IMG/VR virus record: IMGVR_UViG_3300032240_000220
Location: 1 to 56,804 of that record
Length of the DNA stretch: 56,804 nt
Reading direction: 5' to 3' (one strand)
Source of the DNA: a virus
This document shows positions 13,642 to 23,860 of this stretch, one piece after another. The translations under genes and the position numbers were made by a program. Under the pieces are notes generated by a model. It saw nothing but the letters and a program-made list of their open reading frames with translations, was not told the origin of the DNA and made no database searches. Numbering within the stretch: the stretch's first letter is position 1; every line of letters begins with the position of its first letter.

Positions 13642-16600
13642 TTAGCTCCTAGCCTTTGTGCGCTTAGTTTTGAGGAAGTCAAGAGGTGACTTAATCTCTG
13701 GTGGCAAATCTTGTGGTTTTGCCGATCTGACATGCGAACGGATGCCATGCATCATGTCATAGAGTTTATCTGAACCTGCCTTAGTTGACCCGTTTCCGAT
13801 TGCGGCTACAACGTCCGCAGGAAAAACAAATTCACCGTCTGCCAACATAGCTGGAATATCGTCTGATTGACCATCCCCTGCACCTGTTACAGCGTCTCCA
13901 GAGCGGAAGTCAACCCGCATTTTTCCACTATGGGGGATGACGTTGGCAGACAGACCTCCAGTAGCGTATTGTCCGTAGCGAGTACCAGTCATGCCACCCG
14001 CCGCCATCAAAGGAGTTGACATCAGCCCTCCTTCTTTGGCGTACATACCTGTGTCAGTTGACAACCCAAGGATGTCGTCAATGGACTGGTTTTGCCCATA
14101 GTTGTAAAAAGGATCATTCATATTTTGCTGGCTTTCAGGTTGCTGGACTGATTGAGTTACTGGTTGTTCTGGTAATTTGTACGGATTTTCGTCTGCAAAT
14201 GGCTGTGTTTGCAAGCGATAGAAAGCTTCAAGAGGATCTTTGAAGGTGTCTTGAGTTGCTTTAGATGTCAAGAATGTGGGTGCGAGTGCCGCCGCGGCAG
14301 TAAGCGCACCTGCTCCAGCAGACGAGAGTTGATCTCCAATACCACCCAATGTAGGAGCAGATCTTCCTAAGTTGGCTTTTTGAGTTGCAATTCTGTCAGC
14401 TTCCAGCTTGTCAGCGGCGGCTTTAGCGTCTGCCGCCGCCTTTGCGTCCGATGCGGCTTTAGCATCTGCAATGGCTTTAGCATCTGCCTCTGCTTTAGCT
14501 TTAGCCTCTGCATCAGCCTTAGCTTGAGCTTCCGCTTGTGCTCTTGCTTGCGCTTCCAAGGCGGCTTTAACCGCGGCTTCTTGTGCGGCTTTTTGCTCTG
14601 TGGCTACTTGCGCATCATGCGCCGCTTTTGCTTCAGCCGCTTGTTGAGCCGCTAACGCCTCAGCCTGTGCTTTGGCCTGAGCTTCTGCCTGAGCTTTTGC
14701 TTGCGCTTCTGCTGTAGCTTTATCAATTTCCGCTTGTCTTTCTTTAGCCGCTTGGGCTTCAGCGGCTACTTGTGCATCGTGTGCCGCTTGAGCATCCGAA
14801 GCGGCTTTAGCGGCGTCGGCATCTCGAGCCAATTTAGCATCAGCGGTGGCTTTATCTATTGCGGCTTGACGCTCTGCGGTGGCTTTGGCCTCTGCCGCTA
14901 CTTGAGCATCGTGAGCGGCTTGCGCATCAGCAAGGGCTTTAGCGTCAGCAATTGCTTTTGCTTGGGAAGCGGCTTGCGCATCTGCAAGAGCCTTTGCGTC
15001 AGAGGCGGCTTTATTGTCGGCGGCGGCTTTTGCTTCAACAATTTGTTGCGCGGCTATTTGATCTGAACGAGCTTTGGCTTCAGCAATTGCTTTTGCATCA
15101 GCCTCTGCTTTAGCTTGTGCTTCAGCTTGAGCTTTAACTTTAGCCTGCTCTTGAGCTTGCAATCTATCTTGTTCGGCTTGTTTTGCAATTTCTTCTTGTC
15201 TTAACGCTTCTTCCCTAGCGGCTTGAGCCGCCGCTTCTGCTCGAGCTTGGTCTTGAGCTTGTTTAGCAAGACGTGCAGACTCCGCTAGGTCAGCTTGTTT
15301 TTTAGCTTCTGCAAGCGCGGCTTCTTTGGCGGCTTGTGCATCACGTTGTATTTGTGCTTGTCGTTGAGCTTCTGCCTGCGCGTCTGCTTGCGCCTTAGCT
15401 TGGGCATCTGCTTGTGCCTTTGCTTGCGCCTCCGCTTGGGCTTTTGCTTGTGCATCTGCTTGTGCATCTGCTTGGGCTTTAGCTTGCGCTTCTGCCTGAG
15501 CACGAGCTTGTGCATCCGCTTGTGCTTGAGCTTGAGCTTGAGCTTCAGCCTGTGCTTGTGCTTGTGCTTGTGCTTGTGCTTGTGCTTGTGCTTTAGCATC
15601 TGCGTCTGCCTTGGCTTGAGCATCTGCCTTGGCTTGTGCTTCAGAAGCTAGACGAGCATCCTCCGCGGCTTTTTGGGCGTCAGCCTGCGCTTTGGCTTGC
15701 GATTCTGCTAGTTGACGTGCAATCTCTGCTTGTCTTGCGGATTCTTGACGAGCGGCTTGTGCGGCGGTTTCCGCCTTGGCTTGGTCTTGCACTTCTTTGG
15801 CAAGTCTGGCAGATTCAGCTAAGTCTGATTGGCGTTTTGCCTCAACGTCCGCGGCTTGCTTTGCCGCCAATGCATCTGCTTGTGCTTTAGCCTGTCTATC
15901 AGCCTCTTCTTGCGCTAATCTAGCCTGTTCTTGAGCTTGTTTGGTCGCCTCTTCCCGAGCGGTTTGCTCTTGCGCTAAACGATCTGCCTCCGCCTTAGCC
16001 TGCGCATCCGCTTGCGCTTTAGCCTGTGCATCAGCTTGTGCTTTAGCTTGGGCATCCGCCTGTGTTTTAGCATCAGTCTCTGCCTGAGTCTTGGCTTGTA
16101 ACTCAGCTTGCGCTAAACGCTCTACTTCTGCCTCAATCTGAGCGTCTTTTTGAGTGTCAACAGTATTAGTAGGAAGTAATTGTGTAGTAGTATCAGTAGG
16201 CGCATTTGTTTCTGTGCCAATTGATGTACCGCCAGTGGTTCCACCTAAACCCGTACTAGTGTCAGAAGTTGGTTCTGTTTTATCTGGCTTAGCTAATGAA
16301 GTAAACGAATAACCACCGCTACCCATCATCCAATAGCCATTGTTGGCCGCATCAACCCAAACGCCACGGTCTGGGTTCCATACAGCACCACGATCTGGCG
16401 GGAATACTTTGCTTACAGTGCCATTAGTCAAACCAGTGTTTGGCAATGTGGAATCACTAGATGCAACTTGAGTCCCAGTGTAATCAGACGCTACGTTTTC
16501 TGCTGTCTTGTAACCAGCCGTAACATCTTTAACCTCTTCTTGTGCTTGCTGTAACGGCGTTTTAGGTTCTTCAGTTTTTGCTTTGGCTTGTGCATCCGCC

Positions 16601-18792
16601 TGTGTTTTAGCGTCTGCTTGAGCCTTTGTTTCTGCTTCGGCTTGAGCTTTTGCTTGCTCTTGTGCCTGTTGATCAGCAAGTGCTTTAGCGTCAGCTAATG
16701 ATTTTTCATGCGCCGCTTGCTCATCAGCCAAACGCTTGGCTTCTGCTTGAGCGGCTACTCTTGCATCCTCAGCTTCTTTGGCGGCGGTTGCTTGGCGAGC
16801 AGATTCTTCCCTAGCCGCCTGCGCCGCCGTTTCCGCCTTCACTTGATCCTCTGTTTCTTTGGCGAGACGAGCGGCTTCGGCAAGTTCAGTTTGACGTTTC
16901 GCTTCTGCATCAGCCGAGGCTTTTGCGGCGTCAGCATCCGCTTTTGCTTTTGCTTGTCTGTCAGCTTCGTCCTGAGCTACTTTGGCATCCTCTGCCGTCT
17001 TCTTAGCCAACGCGCTAGCATCATCCACCGCTTTTTGTGCCGCTACTCTGTCCGCTTCTTGCGCTTTAAGAAATTCTTGATCTTTGTTGTATTGCGCTAC
17101 ATTTCCGCCATATAAACTGTATAACTTGTAATCAGGGAAACCTGTTTTTTGTGCAATTGCTTGTTGAGCTAATTGTTGATCGCTTTTATAAGCGTTGATG
17201 TCTCCGTTGTATTTATCAGATGTAAAAACATCTGGAAACCCAGCTTTTTGTGCCTCTTCATATTTTTTAGCATACTCAGCATTTTTTTGTTCTTCAGCTT
17301 GAGCATTTATATAACTGGCGTAATCAGGGTATCCATGCGCTTTAGCTTCTTCTAGTTGTGCATCGCCTGCAGATTGCCATAATAATCGACCTGCTTCTGC
17401 TTTATCCGCCGCCGCCTTGTCTGCCGCCGCTTTTTCATCTATTGCTTTTTGAGCTTCAGCTTTTTGTTGCTCTTCTAATTTTGCTTGCTCTGCTTTTTTT
17501 TGCTCTTCTAATTTTGTTTGTTGCTCTTTTATAAGAGCATTTTGCTCATCTGTTACTTGTTTTAATGCTGTTGGAGAAACTGATCCAGCCAAATCAGCAA
17601 CATACTTTTGAACTTCATTTTGATATTTAGTTATATCATCTGAATTTAATTTGACTAAATTAGTGTTATTGTTATTAAGTTCCGAAATTTGAGTATTAAT
17701 CTTTTCAAGAGGAACATTAAACAACTTCTCATATTGTTTTTCAAATGTTTTAACTTGTTCAAGATGATACGGAAGATTGTTATCAACCCATGATTGAGTA
17801 GTTCCTTGTTTTTGTTCAAGAATAGGTTGAAGATCATTTAACTTTGCAACAGCATCATTTGCTTTTGTATAAGCGTCATTGTTGCTTGGGTTAGCCTCAA
17901 ACGCCGCCTTGTTTTCTTCATAAACTTTATAAGTATCAAGAAATTGTTGTCTAGTAGTGTTGTAATCGTTAGTAAGAGAAACTGCTGTGTTATATGCATT
18001 TTGTGCATATTGAATAGCCTGTCTGTAACCACTGTTACCATAATAGGTATTGGCTTGCGAAACTAAATCTTCAGCTTGTTTGGCAAGTGATTTACCAATC
18101 TCATTGTTTTTATTGATTTGATCTGAACGCCCTTCAATAGCCGCAGACAAAGAAGTGGTTACAACTGAATTTGCAATTGCCTGTGTAACATCTTTACCAG
18201 CCAAAATGGCTTGCGTAGCGCTTTGTACAGCACCAGTAATTAGTTTGTTGTCTACCTTGGTGTAACCTTGATCTGTTAACTGAGCATTGACGTAGCTAGT
18301 TACCGCTCCAGTAACGCCAGCTTTAAGCACATCATCTAAACTTTTCCCTTGAAGCGCAGTGACAGCCGCTGATCCAGACGAGCTTATAACTATTTGTTTG
18401 ATTAACGCTTCATTTGCGTATTGGGGGCCAAGTTGTTGGAGGGTTTGGCTTTCAATTGGTGAGTAAATGTCACCAGCCTCAATACCAATTTTTCCACCCG
18501 CATAAGCCGTAGCCGCCGCAAGCGCAATGTTCTCCATCTTCCCGCCGTTGGCGGCGGCAACCGCGGCGCTAGCAAGCGTAGCGGCGTAGGCTTCTGAGGC
18601 GATTGCTAGACCTGCTGGGCCGAGGATTGCAGTTAACGCTACCGTTTCAATAATTGGTAGCGGGTTACGAATAATGTTGTCTACAGCCGTATTTACACTA
18701 CTAACAATCTTTTGAACGCCAGATGTAGTTTTGTCAAGAAGACTTTGACCTGAACTTTGTAGATTGTCTAATTCTTGGCCTGCATCAGACAT
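13642..18792 (-). CDS. Giant alanine-rich rod protein, 1716 aa (TolA-like coiled coil)
   Basis: Several zones can be read. (a) Residues about 1-230: Ala/Gly/Ser-rich with hydrophobic helices ([21 protein letters not shown]). (b) About 230-490: heptad coiled coil. (c) About 490-600: three copies of a GFPDY-type repeat. (d) About 600-1550: very long AKAQADAQ-type alanine/charged helix, like the periplasm-spanning domain II of TolA, broken at about 800-860 by a compact segment with [11 protein letters not shown]. (e) C-terminal 230 residues: Gly-rich, with a KEGG...AAGG motif and a block containing [20 protein letters not shown] and [16 protein letters not shown]. It is the largest candidate ejection/core protein. 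The rod could span the periplasm. No enzymatic site is seen. Confidence 0.8.
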   Translation of the reverse strand: MSDAGQELDNLQSSGQSLLDKTTSGVQKIVSSVNTAVDNIIRNPLPIIETVALTAILGPAGLAIASEAYAATLASAAVAAANGGKMENIALAAATAYAGGKIGIEAGDIYSPIESQTLQQLGPQYANEALIKQIVISSSGSAAVTALQGKSLDDVLKAGVTGAVTSYVNAQLTDQGYTKVDNKLITGAVQSATQAILAGKDVTQAIANSVVTTSLSAAIEGRSDQINKNNEIGKSLAKQAEDLVSQANTYYGNSGYRQAIQYAQNAYNTAVSLTNDYNTTRQQFLDTYKVYEENKAAFEANPSNNDAYTKANDAVAKLNDLQPILEQKQGTTQSWVDNNLPYHLEQVKTFEKQYEKLFNVPLEKINTQISELNNNNTNLVKLNSDDITKYQNEVQKYVADLAGSVSPTALKQVTDEQNALIKEQQTKLEEQKKAEQAKLEEQQKAEAQKAIDEKAAADKAAADKAEAGRLLWQSAGDAQLEEAKAHGYPDYASYINAQAEEQKNAEYAKKYEEAQKAGFPDVFTSDKYNGDINAYKSDQQLAQQAIAQKTGFPDYKLYSLYGGNVAQYNKDQEFLKAQEADRVAAQKAVDDASALAKKTAEDAKVAQDEADRQAKAKADADAAKASADAEAKRQTELAEAARLAKETEDQVKAETAAQAAREESARQATAAKEAEDARVAAQAEAKRLADEQAAHEKSLADAKALADQQAQEQAKAQAEAETKAQADAKTQADAQAKAKTEEPKTPLQQAQEEVKDVTAGYKTAENVASDYTGTQVASSDSTLPNTGLTNGTVSKVFPPDRGAVWNPDRGVWVDAANNGYWMMGSGGYSFTSLAKPDKTEPTSDTSTGLGGTTGGTSIGTETNAPTDTTTQLLPTNTVDTQKDAQIEAEVERLAQAELQAKTQAETDAKTQADAQAKAQADAQAKAQADAQAKAEADRLAQEQTAREEATKQAQEQARLAQEEADRQAKAQADALAAKQAADVEAKRQSDLAESARLAKEVQDQAKAETAAQAARQESARQAEIARQLAESQAKAQADAQKAAEDARLASEAQAKADAQAKADADAKAQAQAQAQAQAQAQAEAQAQAQAQADAQARAQAEAQAKAQADAQADAQAKAQAEAQAKAQADAQAKAQADAQAEAQRQAQIQRDAQAAKEAALAEAKKQADLAESARLAKQAQDQARAEAAAQAAREEALRQEEIAKQAEQDRLQAQEQAKVKAQAEAQAKAEADAKAIAEAKARSDQIAAQQIVEAKAAADNKAASDAKALADAQAASQAKAIADAKALADAQAAHDAQVAAEAKATAERQAAIDKATADAKLARDADAAKAASDAQAAHDAQVAAEAQAAKERQAEIDKATAEAQAKAQAEAQAKAQAEALAAQQAAEAKAAHDAQVATEQKAAQEAAVKAALEAQARAQAEAQAKADAEAKAKAEADAKAIADAKAASDAKAAADAKAAADKLEADRIATQKANLGRSAPTLGGIGDQLSSAGAGALTAAAALAPTFLTSKATQDTFKDPLEAFYRLQTQPFADENPYKLPEQPVTQSVQQPESQQNMNDPFYNYGQNQSIDDILGLSTDTGMYAKEGGLMSTPLMAAGGMTGTRYGQYATGGLSANVIPHSGKMRVDFRSGDAVTGAGDGQSDDIPAMLADGEFVFPADVVAAIGNGSTKAGSDKLYDMMHGIRSHVRSAKPQDLPPEIKSPLDFLKTKRTKARS
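15551..15592. repeat. Perfect hexanucleotide microsatellite, seven copies
   Basis: TGTGCT is repeated seven times without error. On the coding (minus) strand it gives (AGCACA)n and encodes alternating Ala-Gln. Because the unit is 6 bases, slippage adds or removes two residues without breaking the frame, so the rod length can drift. Similar but degenerate repeats surround it. Confidence 0.9.
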
Positions 18793-19189
18793 TTACTGTT
18801 CCTCTGTACTGCGTTATGCCATTTTCATCAACGCCTAAGTTTTCTATTTTGATTGGATAACCAAATCTTTCAATCAGTTGTAATGTGGGTAAATTATCTG
18901 TTTTTCCAGACACATTTGTGTATCCAGCCACATGCATAGCTTTTGCAAATTCTCTAAAATTTCTAGCAAATTTGTTGGGCGGATCAGCGTTAAACATAGC
19001 AACTTCTGCTTTGTGCTCACCTTTGATAAAAATAATAAATAAAGAATTTCCAGAACGCATCATGCGCGCCGTGTTTGCTTGTATTAAATTTGCTACTTGC
19101 ACATAAGCTTTTTTCCAATCATGTCCAAACCTTTTTAGTTCTGGGCATTTTTGGAATATTTCTTGCGGAGTCATTAAATTTTTATCCAT
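18785..19189 (-). CDS. Gp13-like/GNAT-fold small virion protein, 134 aa
   Basis: A 134-residue protein. It has a GNAT-like rhythm: a helical start ([18 protein letters not shown]), a strand pair ([23 protein letters not shown]), a helix ([18 protein letters not shown]) and a closing [17 protein letters not shown], which resembles the end of acyltransferase-like domains. T7 gp13, encoded next to the nozzle and core genes, has a comparable layout and is a virion/tail assembly protein. Position supports this, since it overlaps the giant rod gene by 8 bases and follows the nozzle cluster. Whether it binds any acyl-CoA is unknown. Confidence 0.5.
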   Translation of the reverse strand: MDKNLMTPQEIFQKCPELKRFGHDWKKAYVQVANLIQANTARMMRSGNSLFIIFIKGEHKAEVAMFNADPPNKFARNFREFAKAMHVAGYTNVSGKTDNLPTLQLIERFGYPIKIENLGVDENGITQYRGTVNV

Positions 19190-19199
19190 ACCACGTCTC

Positions 19200-19448
19200 T
19201 TATGCTGTATCAGGGTTAACAGCGTTTACTAACGCCGCCGCCCAATCTTGCCAGTTTTCAAAGGCATCGGTCATTGGTATTGCTTCATTGGCGAATACAT
19301 CTATGGCACGAAGCCCATTTCCCCACAACTTCCAATTGTCCTCAGAAGTCGGAATCTCTAAGTTTTGCGCCGCGTATGCCTCAACCATAAGATAAGCCCA
19401 CGATAAAAAATCATGGTATCTAGGGTCATATACAAGCGCAATTGTCAT
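19200..19448 (-). CDS. Hypothetical protein, 82 aa, next to nozzle gene
   Basis: An 82-residue protein, tryptophan- and alanine-rich (HDFLSWAYLMVEAYA, NWKLWGNGLRAIDVFA, NWQDWAAALVNAV), with the look of a small helical bundle. It overlaps the nozzle gene stop by 4 bases and so is translated together with it. I do not recognise a family. A tail accessory or assembly role is suggested by position only. Confidence 0.65.
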   Translation of the reverse strand: MTIALVYDPRYHDFLSWAYLMVEAYAAQNLEIPTSEDNWKLWGNGLRAIDVFANEAIPMTDAFENWQDWAAALVNAVNPDTA

Positions 19449-21427
19449 CCGTATGGTCTCGTATCGCCAATGTCAGCATCAAGAAGCACTCTACCAACTT
19501 GATAGTCACCACCAGCAATATTACTGACAAACTTTAGACGCAACTCGCGCCTTTGCTCACGCATGTCTATCTTTCCTGTGTCTGAATTAAATGGGTAAGG
19601 CCCTGTCGTGACATCTTCTGTTTGCGCAAAAGGTCTACCTGTAACGTACAGGTTCATCTCATTGGTTTGCAAGAAGTCAGGCTCCACACGCTCAAGACGT
19701 ATCCACTTGTTGTTGCCCATCAGAGATGGCTGAGAAGGCCCACCCGAGACCCAGCCAAGGTCATTAGTCTCAAAGTAGCTCTCAATCGCTGTAAAGTCCG
19801 ATCCACGGATTCTGTCAACACCAAATTCATGTTGCCATAGAGATACATAGTCCATCAGGTATGTAACTTCTATTTCAAACCCAGCACCACTTGGCAGGTC
19901 AGCAGACAAGAAGTCGCCTACTATGTAATCAAACCCGTGAGAATTAATTACACAGCTAGTTACTGCTCCGCCAGAAACAATAATTGTTGCTATCGCGCTA
20001 TTGCCTGCTCCACCAGTAAGAGGCACAAAGTTGTATGTACCGTCGTCATAACCAGAACCTGCATTGGTAATGGTAAACAAGGAAACGCCACCTCCAGCGT
20101 TTACAGTCCATTCCGCATTGATTGGATAGTGAAAAACTTGGGAGAAAAATCCAGCAGAGCGACGCGCTCCTAAAGCTTCGCCTGTGTCATACCATGTGTT
20201 CTCACGAATGTTATAGATGATGGCATCTGTACATTCAGTTGCATTACCCCTTGGGTAGAACCACCAAATCTCTCCAAACCGCGGAACCTTGGTCGCATAG
20301 ACTTTCTGTCTTTGAGCGTAGTTCAGGTTGTCAAAGAAGTAGTTCTGGTTCATGTTGTTAGGGATTTCCTTCACAACACCGTTATAGAGCAAGAAGCGGT
20401 CAACGCCACACCAGTAATAAATACCATCGTATTCAATTACAGATTGGCTAGACAGGATAGATGACTGGCTAGAAATAATGTCATAGCGCCAAAACTGAGG
20501 GGGTGTTCCCACACCACCGATGTAGGAGACGCGGATCAGGCTATCAAGGCTCCAAAACAGCCCAGAAGGCGCGTTAGAACCACCCCTGACGGGTAGCCCT
20601 TGGACAATCTTACTTGTCGCTACGTTGGTCTCATTAGCGTCCGCAGACACCCAGTCGTTTGTGTTACCTGCTGAGCAGTTCTTGATCAGACCGTTGTTGC
20701 CGTAAACAAATAAGTATGGATGCAAAGACACAACCCCACCAGAGACGGAAATGTTGTTGTTAAAAGTAACTGTGACCGTACCGTTAGCAGTTGCTGGGTT
20801 TGAGATAACTACGTTTACCGTAGAAACCGAGACCACAGTGGTATTGGCAGGAATACCAGTACCAGTCACCGTCTGACCTGCACCAATCAAGGGGTTGGAC
20901 GCACCAAGAACAATCGTGGTGCTTGTAATTGCTGTAGTAGCAGAATCCGTAAACTTACCAATTTGTGAAAGTGAAGTTCCAGATAAAGAGCCACCTAACA
21001 CTGGTGTATTAGTGGCGTTATCAATTTCGACAATGTCTTGGCTAGGATGAGCAACCAAGAGGTTACTGCCTGAACCACTGACATCGGTAAAGGTATCAAA
21101 CTGCCACAAATTTAAATCACTTGGAGTAAATTCAGTAAGGGTGAAATCTACAATACCAGCGCCAATACCATTGTTGGTAATAGGAATGACCTGTAAGCCG
21201 TTGTTATATCCGCTATACAGATTGTTAAAACCGCTTTGAGGGATGAGATAAACGCCCCGAGAAGGGCCTGCCAATTGGTCAGTAATCAGTCTATACCCAC
21301 CGATTTTGCGGGGACGACCGCGTTGGAAGCGTACCCAGCGACCGCTGTTGTAAAAGTCTTTGTCAAACACAGTGCCATCGCGTTGGACGCCCGGCTTCGT
21401 GTCGAGGGCAAACACCTTTGCTGTCAT
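19445..21427 (-). CDS. Tail nozzle/tubular protein B, P22 gp10-like
   Basis: A 660-residue beta-rich protein. The opening (FALDTKPGVQRDGTVFDKDFYNSGRWVRFQRGRPRKIGGY) and the ending (VGRVLLDADIGDTRPYG) are what I associate with P22 gp10-type packaged-DNA stabilisation/nozzle proteins. The body reads as WD/kelch-like propeller blades (LWQFDTF, LFVYGNNGLI, IYYWCGVDRFLLYNG). Residues about 165-225 look like a short Ig-like insert rich in Thr/Val. A second Gly-rich insert lies near 435-490. It would form the hexameric lower tail through which DNA leaves, joined to the gp11-like adaptor encoded two genes upstream. Confidence 0.82.
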   Translation of the reverse strand: MTAKVFALDTKPGVQRDGTVFDKDFYNSGRWVRFQRGRPRKIGGYRLITDQLAGPSRGVYLIPQSGFNNLYSGYNNGLQVIPITNNGIGAGIVDFTLTEFTPSDLNLWQFDTFTDVSGSGSNLLVAHPSQDIVEIDNATNTPVLGGSLSGTSLSQIGKFTDSATTAITSTTIVLGASNPLIGAGQTVTGTGIPANTTVVSVSTVNVVISNPATANGTVTVTFNNNISVSGGVVSLHPYLFVYGNNGLIKNCSAGNTNDWVSADANETNVATSKIVQGLPVRGGSNAPSGLFWSLDSLIRVSYIGGVGTPPQFWRYDIISSQSSILSSQSVIEYDGIYYWCGVDRFLLYNGVVKEIPNNMNQNYFFDNLNYAQRQKVYATKVPRFGEIWWFYPRGNATECTDAIIYNIRENTWYDTGEALGARRSAGFFSQVFHYPINAEWTVNAGGGVSLFTITNAGSGYDDGTYNFVPLTGGAGNSAIATIIVSGGAVTSCVINSHGFDYIVGDFLSADLPSGAGFEIEVTYLMDYVSLWQHEFGVDRIRGSDFTAIESYFETNDLGWVSGGPSQPSLMGNNKWIRLERVEPDFLQTNEMNLYVTGRPFAQTEDVTTGPYPFNSDTGKIDMREQRRELRLKFVSNIAGGDYQVGRVLLDADIGDTRPYG

Positions 21428-22674
21428 ACAAATGTACCCCCAGAAATTCCACCTTCAAAGTTCCCTGTACCTGTTGCTGAGATATTCCCAATTACATGCT
21501 CTCCTGTAGCCGAGTATTCCACCAACTCATTGCCAAGCACTGAAATTCCCATCAACCCAACCGATGGTCTAAAAATTCCCGTTGTTGGATCAGCCACAAA
21601 ACTAAGCGATGGATTAACCGAAGATCCATTGACCAAGCTAACTGAAGTACCGCCAGTAATCACCGTATTTGCGTTAAATAAGTTTGTTCCATCACAAACC
21701 AATGTTGCTTGCTGGTTGACTGGAACCGCTACTGTATTTCCATACGTAGTTGTAAAAGACAGAGTATATAAACCAGCAATTGTCTGGTTAGATACCACAA
21801 ACAACAACGATGCAGGAGGCAACACAATCGTTACGTCACCAGTCAAAGTTCCAATGTATTCCTGAATGACGTTATTTGCTTCGTTAACCGTCAAAACATA
21901 AGTACCACTTGTTACTGGCTTGACTAATGTTGTAAAAATAAATTGGGTACTCTGTCCATATCCAATCGTTATGTATTCTGACCCTGTGCATATAACAATA
22001 GCCGACTCGACTGGAGCAAAAGGTTTTGTTAAACCTCCATCAATCGTCTCGCCTGTAGAGGCGGTCATTGTCAAATAACCACTACCAATGTTTTTAAATA
22101 AGAAAAACCAGTTGTCGCCAAGACTCGCCGCGGGCGGTAGGTTCAATATTCCAGCACCTGAAGACCAAATCAAAGTTTGAGCGCGATCAGTTGAAGCTAC
22201 CGTATAACCATTAGAAAAACCACCTGTAGGATGGCTCTGGTTAAGGGTAGCGCCTTGGGCTAGCAGTCCGTAACCAGCTAAGACAGAAGCGTCTGGGTTT
22301 GATGTTCCAACACCAAAAGCAAAGATTCCCCATGTACCACCAACATTTGGGTTAGCGGTAACGTAGATGTACTTTGCTTCCCCAGCAAGGATGGTGACGA
22401 TTGTTCCACCACTGTTGTCCAGTACCGTAAAAGTCTCACCGCCTACGTTTTGAATCAGCGCGTCAGTTCCAACCGATGTTTGGTTGGCTGGGGGCATGGT
22501 AAGAGTTCTACCGCTAGTTGGGGCGGTAACTTCCATGATGCGAGCGGCGTAGTTGTCGGTTGCGTTGCCGTTGATAGGCCACGACAGCGTGACATCAGTA
22601 GTCAGCGTAATGGCGCGAAAGCTTACGTCCGTTGGAAGTATGACGTCGCCAGTAAAAGGGGAAACGTAACTCAT
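21424..22674 (-). CDS. Tail fibre/appendage protein, 416 aa
   Basis: A 416-residue, almost entirely beta, Thr/Gly/Val-rich protein. It opens MSYVSPFTGDVILPTDVSF, a start seen in phage appendage proteins with repeated strand-turn blocks (LTMPPANQTSVGTDALIQNVGG). The C terminus ends FEGGISGGTFV and matches the GVSGGTF end of the 1,222-residue fibre encoded at 33060-36728, so the two may share a trimerisation or attachment tip. It lies between the gp11-like adaptor and the nozzle, overlapping both by 4 bases. A host-range role is likely. Confidence 0.7.
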   Translation of the reverse strand: MSYVSPFTGDVILPTDVSFRAITLTTDVTLSWPINGNATDNYAARIMEVTAPTSGRTLTMPPANQTSVGTDALIQNVGGETFTVLDNSGGTIVTILAGEAKYIYVTANPNVGGTWGIFAFGVGTSNPDASVLAGYGLLAQGATLNQSHPTGGFSNGYTVASTDRAQTLIWSSGAGILNLPPAASLGDNWFFLFKNIGSGYLTMTASTGETIDGGLTKPFAPVESAIVICTGSEYITIGYGQSTQFIFTTLVKPVTSGTYVLTVNEANNVIQEYIGTLTGDVTIVLPPASLLFVVSNQTIAGLYTLSFTTTYGNTVAVPVNQQATLVCDGTNLFNANTVITGGTSVSLVNGSSVNPSLSFVADPTTGIFRPSVGLMGISVLGNELVEYSATGEHVIGNISATGTGNFEGGISGGTFV

Positions 22675-23306
22675 GAGTCAATCGCTACGGCTTGACGATC
22701 ACCCACGCGAGACTGATCCTCTGCTTTGAGGGTTTGCATGATGAGGTCATATTGTTGTTGCCACATAGGCGTGCGCTCATCGTTCTTGAGGAATGGCATA
22801 GCCTGCAAGAGCGAGCCATATAGCAACGCTTGTGGGGCGTAAATGGTGAACCAGTTGGTCTGGTTGCTTGAGTCCAAGGGTTGAATGCGCTCGTAGTACA
22901 GCACTTCAAACGAGTAGTTTGAGGTTGGTGTAGGGGCAATCAACCAGTGGGTGTAGTCATAGTCTGCGTAGTATTTAGGAACATCCGTCATGGTGGCGTC
23001 AGGCCAATACTCGCGCAGGTACTCATATTTTCTCAACAAGACTGGATTTCTTATGCCACCAACTGTGACGTTCATCGAGACTGTTTTGTGCCAACGAGCA
23101 GGCTTCTCAATGATTGCCTCTGTGGCAACCATGTTGCTTTCGTTGACTGTTAAATTACCAAGAAATTTGATCTGGCTAGCAATAATTTGCTCTGCCAGCA
23201 TGATAAAAGTTGGAATTTTTTGTAGGGTAGCTGTGTCGGTACGTTCCAGATAGGACTGGATGTTTTCAACCAAGCTGTCATAAGTCATTACCGCCGCCGT
23301 CGCCAT
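22671..23306 (-). CDS. Head-tail adaptor/tail tubular protein A, T7 gp11-like
   Basis: A 211-residue protein. The body MTYDSLVENIQSYLERTDTATLQKIPTFIMLAEQII ... and later YYERIQPLDSSNQTNWFTIYAPQALLYGSLLQAMPFL match the helical-bundle adaptor family (T7 gp11, P22 gp4-like) that joins portal and nozzle. The start is ambiguous. ATG 23306 has AAGG 8 bases upstream. The seventh codon, ATG 23288, sits in a TAATG with the stop of a short upstream reading frame and gives the family-like start MTYDSLV. Adaptor, appendage and nozzle are encoded in a run with 4-base overlaps. Confidence 0.8.
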   Translation of the reverse strand: MATAAVMTYDSLVENIQSYLERTDTATLQKIPTFIMLAEQIIASQIKFLGNLTVNESNMVATEAIIEKPARWHKTVSMNVTVGGIRNPVLLRKYEYLREYWPDATMTDVPKYYADYDYTHWLIAPTPTSNYSFEVLYYERIQPLDSSNQTNWFTIYAPQALLYGSLLQAMPFLKNDERTPMWQQQYDLIMQTLKAEDQSRVGDRQAVAIDS

Positions 23307-23371
23307 AGAACCGCCTTTTTTGTTTCAAGATTGTTTTGACGCCGCTTTTTCCAAACAGCCATTGCCTGCAT
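23288..23371 (-). CDS. Possible basic leader peptide, 27 aa
   Basis: The 77-base gap upstream of the adaptor gene contains ATG at 23371, preceded by AGAAGG at proper spacing. It is followed by a 27-codon frame rich in Lys and Arg (ends LWRRRR) whose TAA stop overlaps the second possible adaptor ATG as TAATG. It may be a translated leader that couples adaptor expression, or a chance frame. The coding evidence is only the RBS and the junction. Confidence 0.4.
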   Translation of the reverse strand: MQAMAVWKKRRQNNLETKKAVLWRRRR

Positions 23372-23383
23372 TTTAGCCTTCTG

Positions 23384-23860
23384 TCAAGATAAAAACAACG
23401 CCCTTTCGTCTTTGCGGCGGTTTTCCAGTCCCTTTAGGATCTTTCCACCCGCTTTGCAATACTTCAAGAGTTCCTCCGAAGCGCCTTCCATATCCCCGCG
23501 AAGAATCTTTTGACGCAGGGTTGAGCGCTGTAGTGTTCCCAAACCAACATTGAAGCTAAAAGATACAAGAGCATCGAACTGACCTCTGGTAAGTTGTACA
23601 GGGCAGAATAGAACCACACCTCGCTCAAACCTAGCCAAATCTGATTTAAGAATTGCATTGACTTCTTCCATGCTGAATGTGCGGTTGTCTGCGTCTTTGA
23701 GAGGGAACCCGTCTCTATCCTCTATCTTCATCTTGCCCTGCTCTGGATACAGAACATGCCCTACCCCAACCGTCCACAGCTTGGCTGGACAGCGGTAAGG
23801 CTTCTGACGCACCCCTTCATGGTGCTTGATCATCTCAATTGCTTTGTCAGAGATGTTCAT
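23384..23860 (-). CDS. Endolysin, GH24 muramidase (T4-type lysozyme)
   Basis: A 158-residue glycoside hydrolase family 24 lysozyme. Glu15 in the KHHEG segment, Cys24 and Thr30 give the E-x8-(D/C)-x5-T catalytic spacing of lambdoid lysozymes, and WTVGVGH follows. A C-terminal LENRRKDERALFLS is also typical. It hydrolyses the MurNAc-GlcNAc bond of peptidoglycan. No signal or anchor sequence is visible, so release would depend on a holin; a membrane protein with holin features is encoded immediately upstream, overlapping by 4 bases. The gene ends the lysis cassette. Confidence 0.92.
   Translation of the reverse strand: MNISDKAIEMIKHHEGVRQKPYRCPAKLWTVGVGHVLYPEQGKMKIEDRDGFPLKDADNRTFSMEEVNAILKSDLARFERGVVLFCPVQLTRGQFDALVSFSFNVGLGTLQRSTLRQKILRGDMEGASEELLKYCKAGGKILKGLENRRKDERALFLS

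Noticed and set aside
15285-15623. Extremely Lys/His-rich frame (KHKHKHKH) in the rod gene
   Set aside because: It is the out-of-frame reading of the repetitive Ala-Gln codons; the true frame is continuous for 1716 codons.
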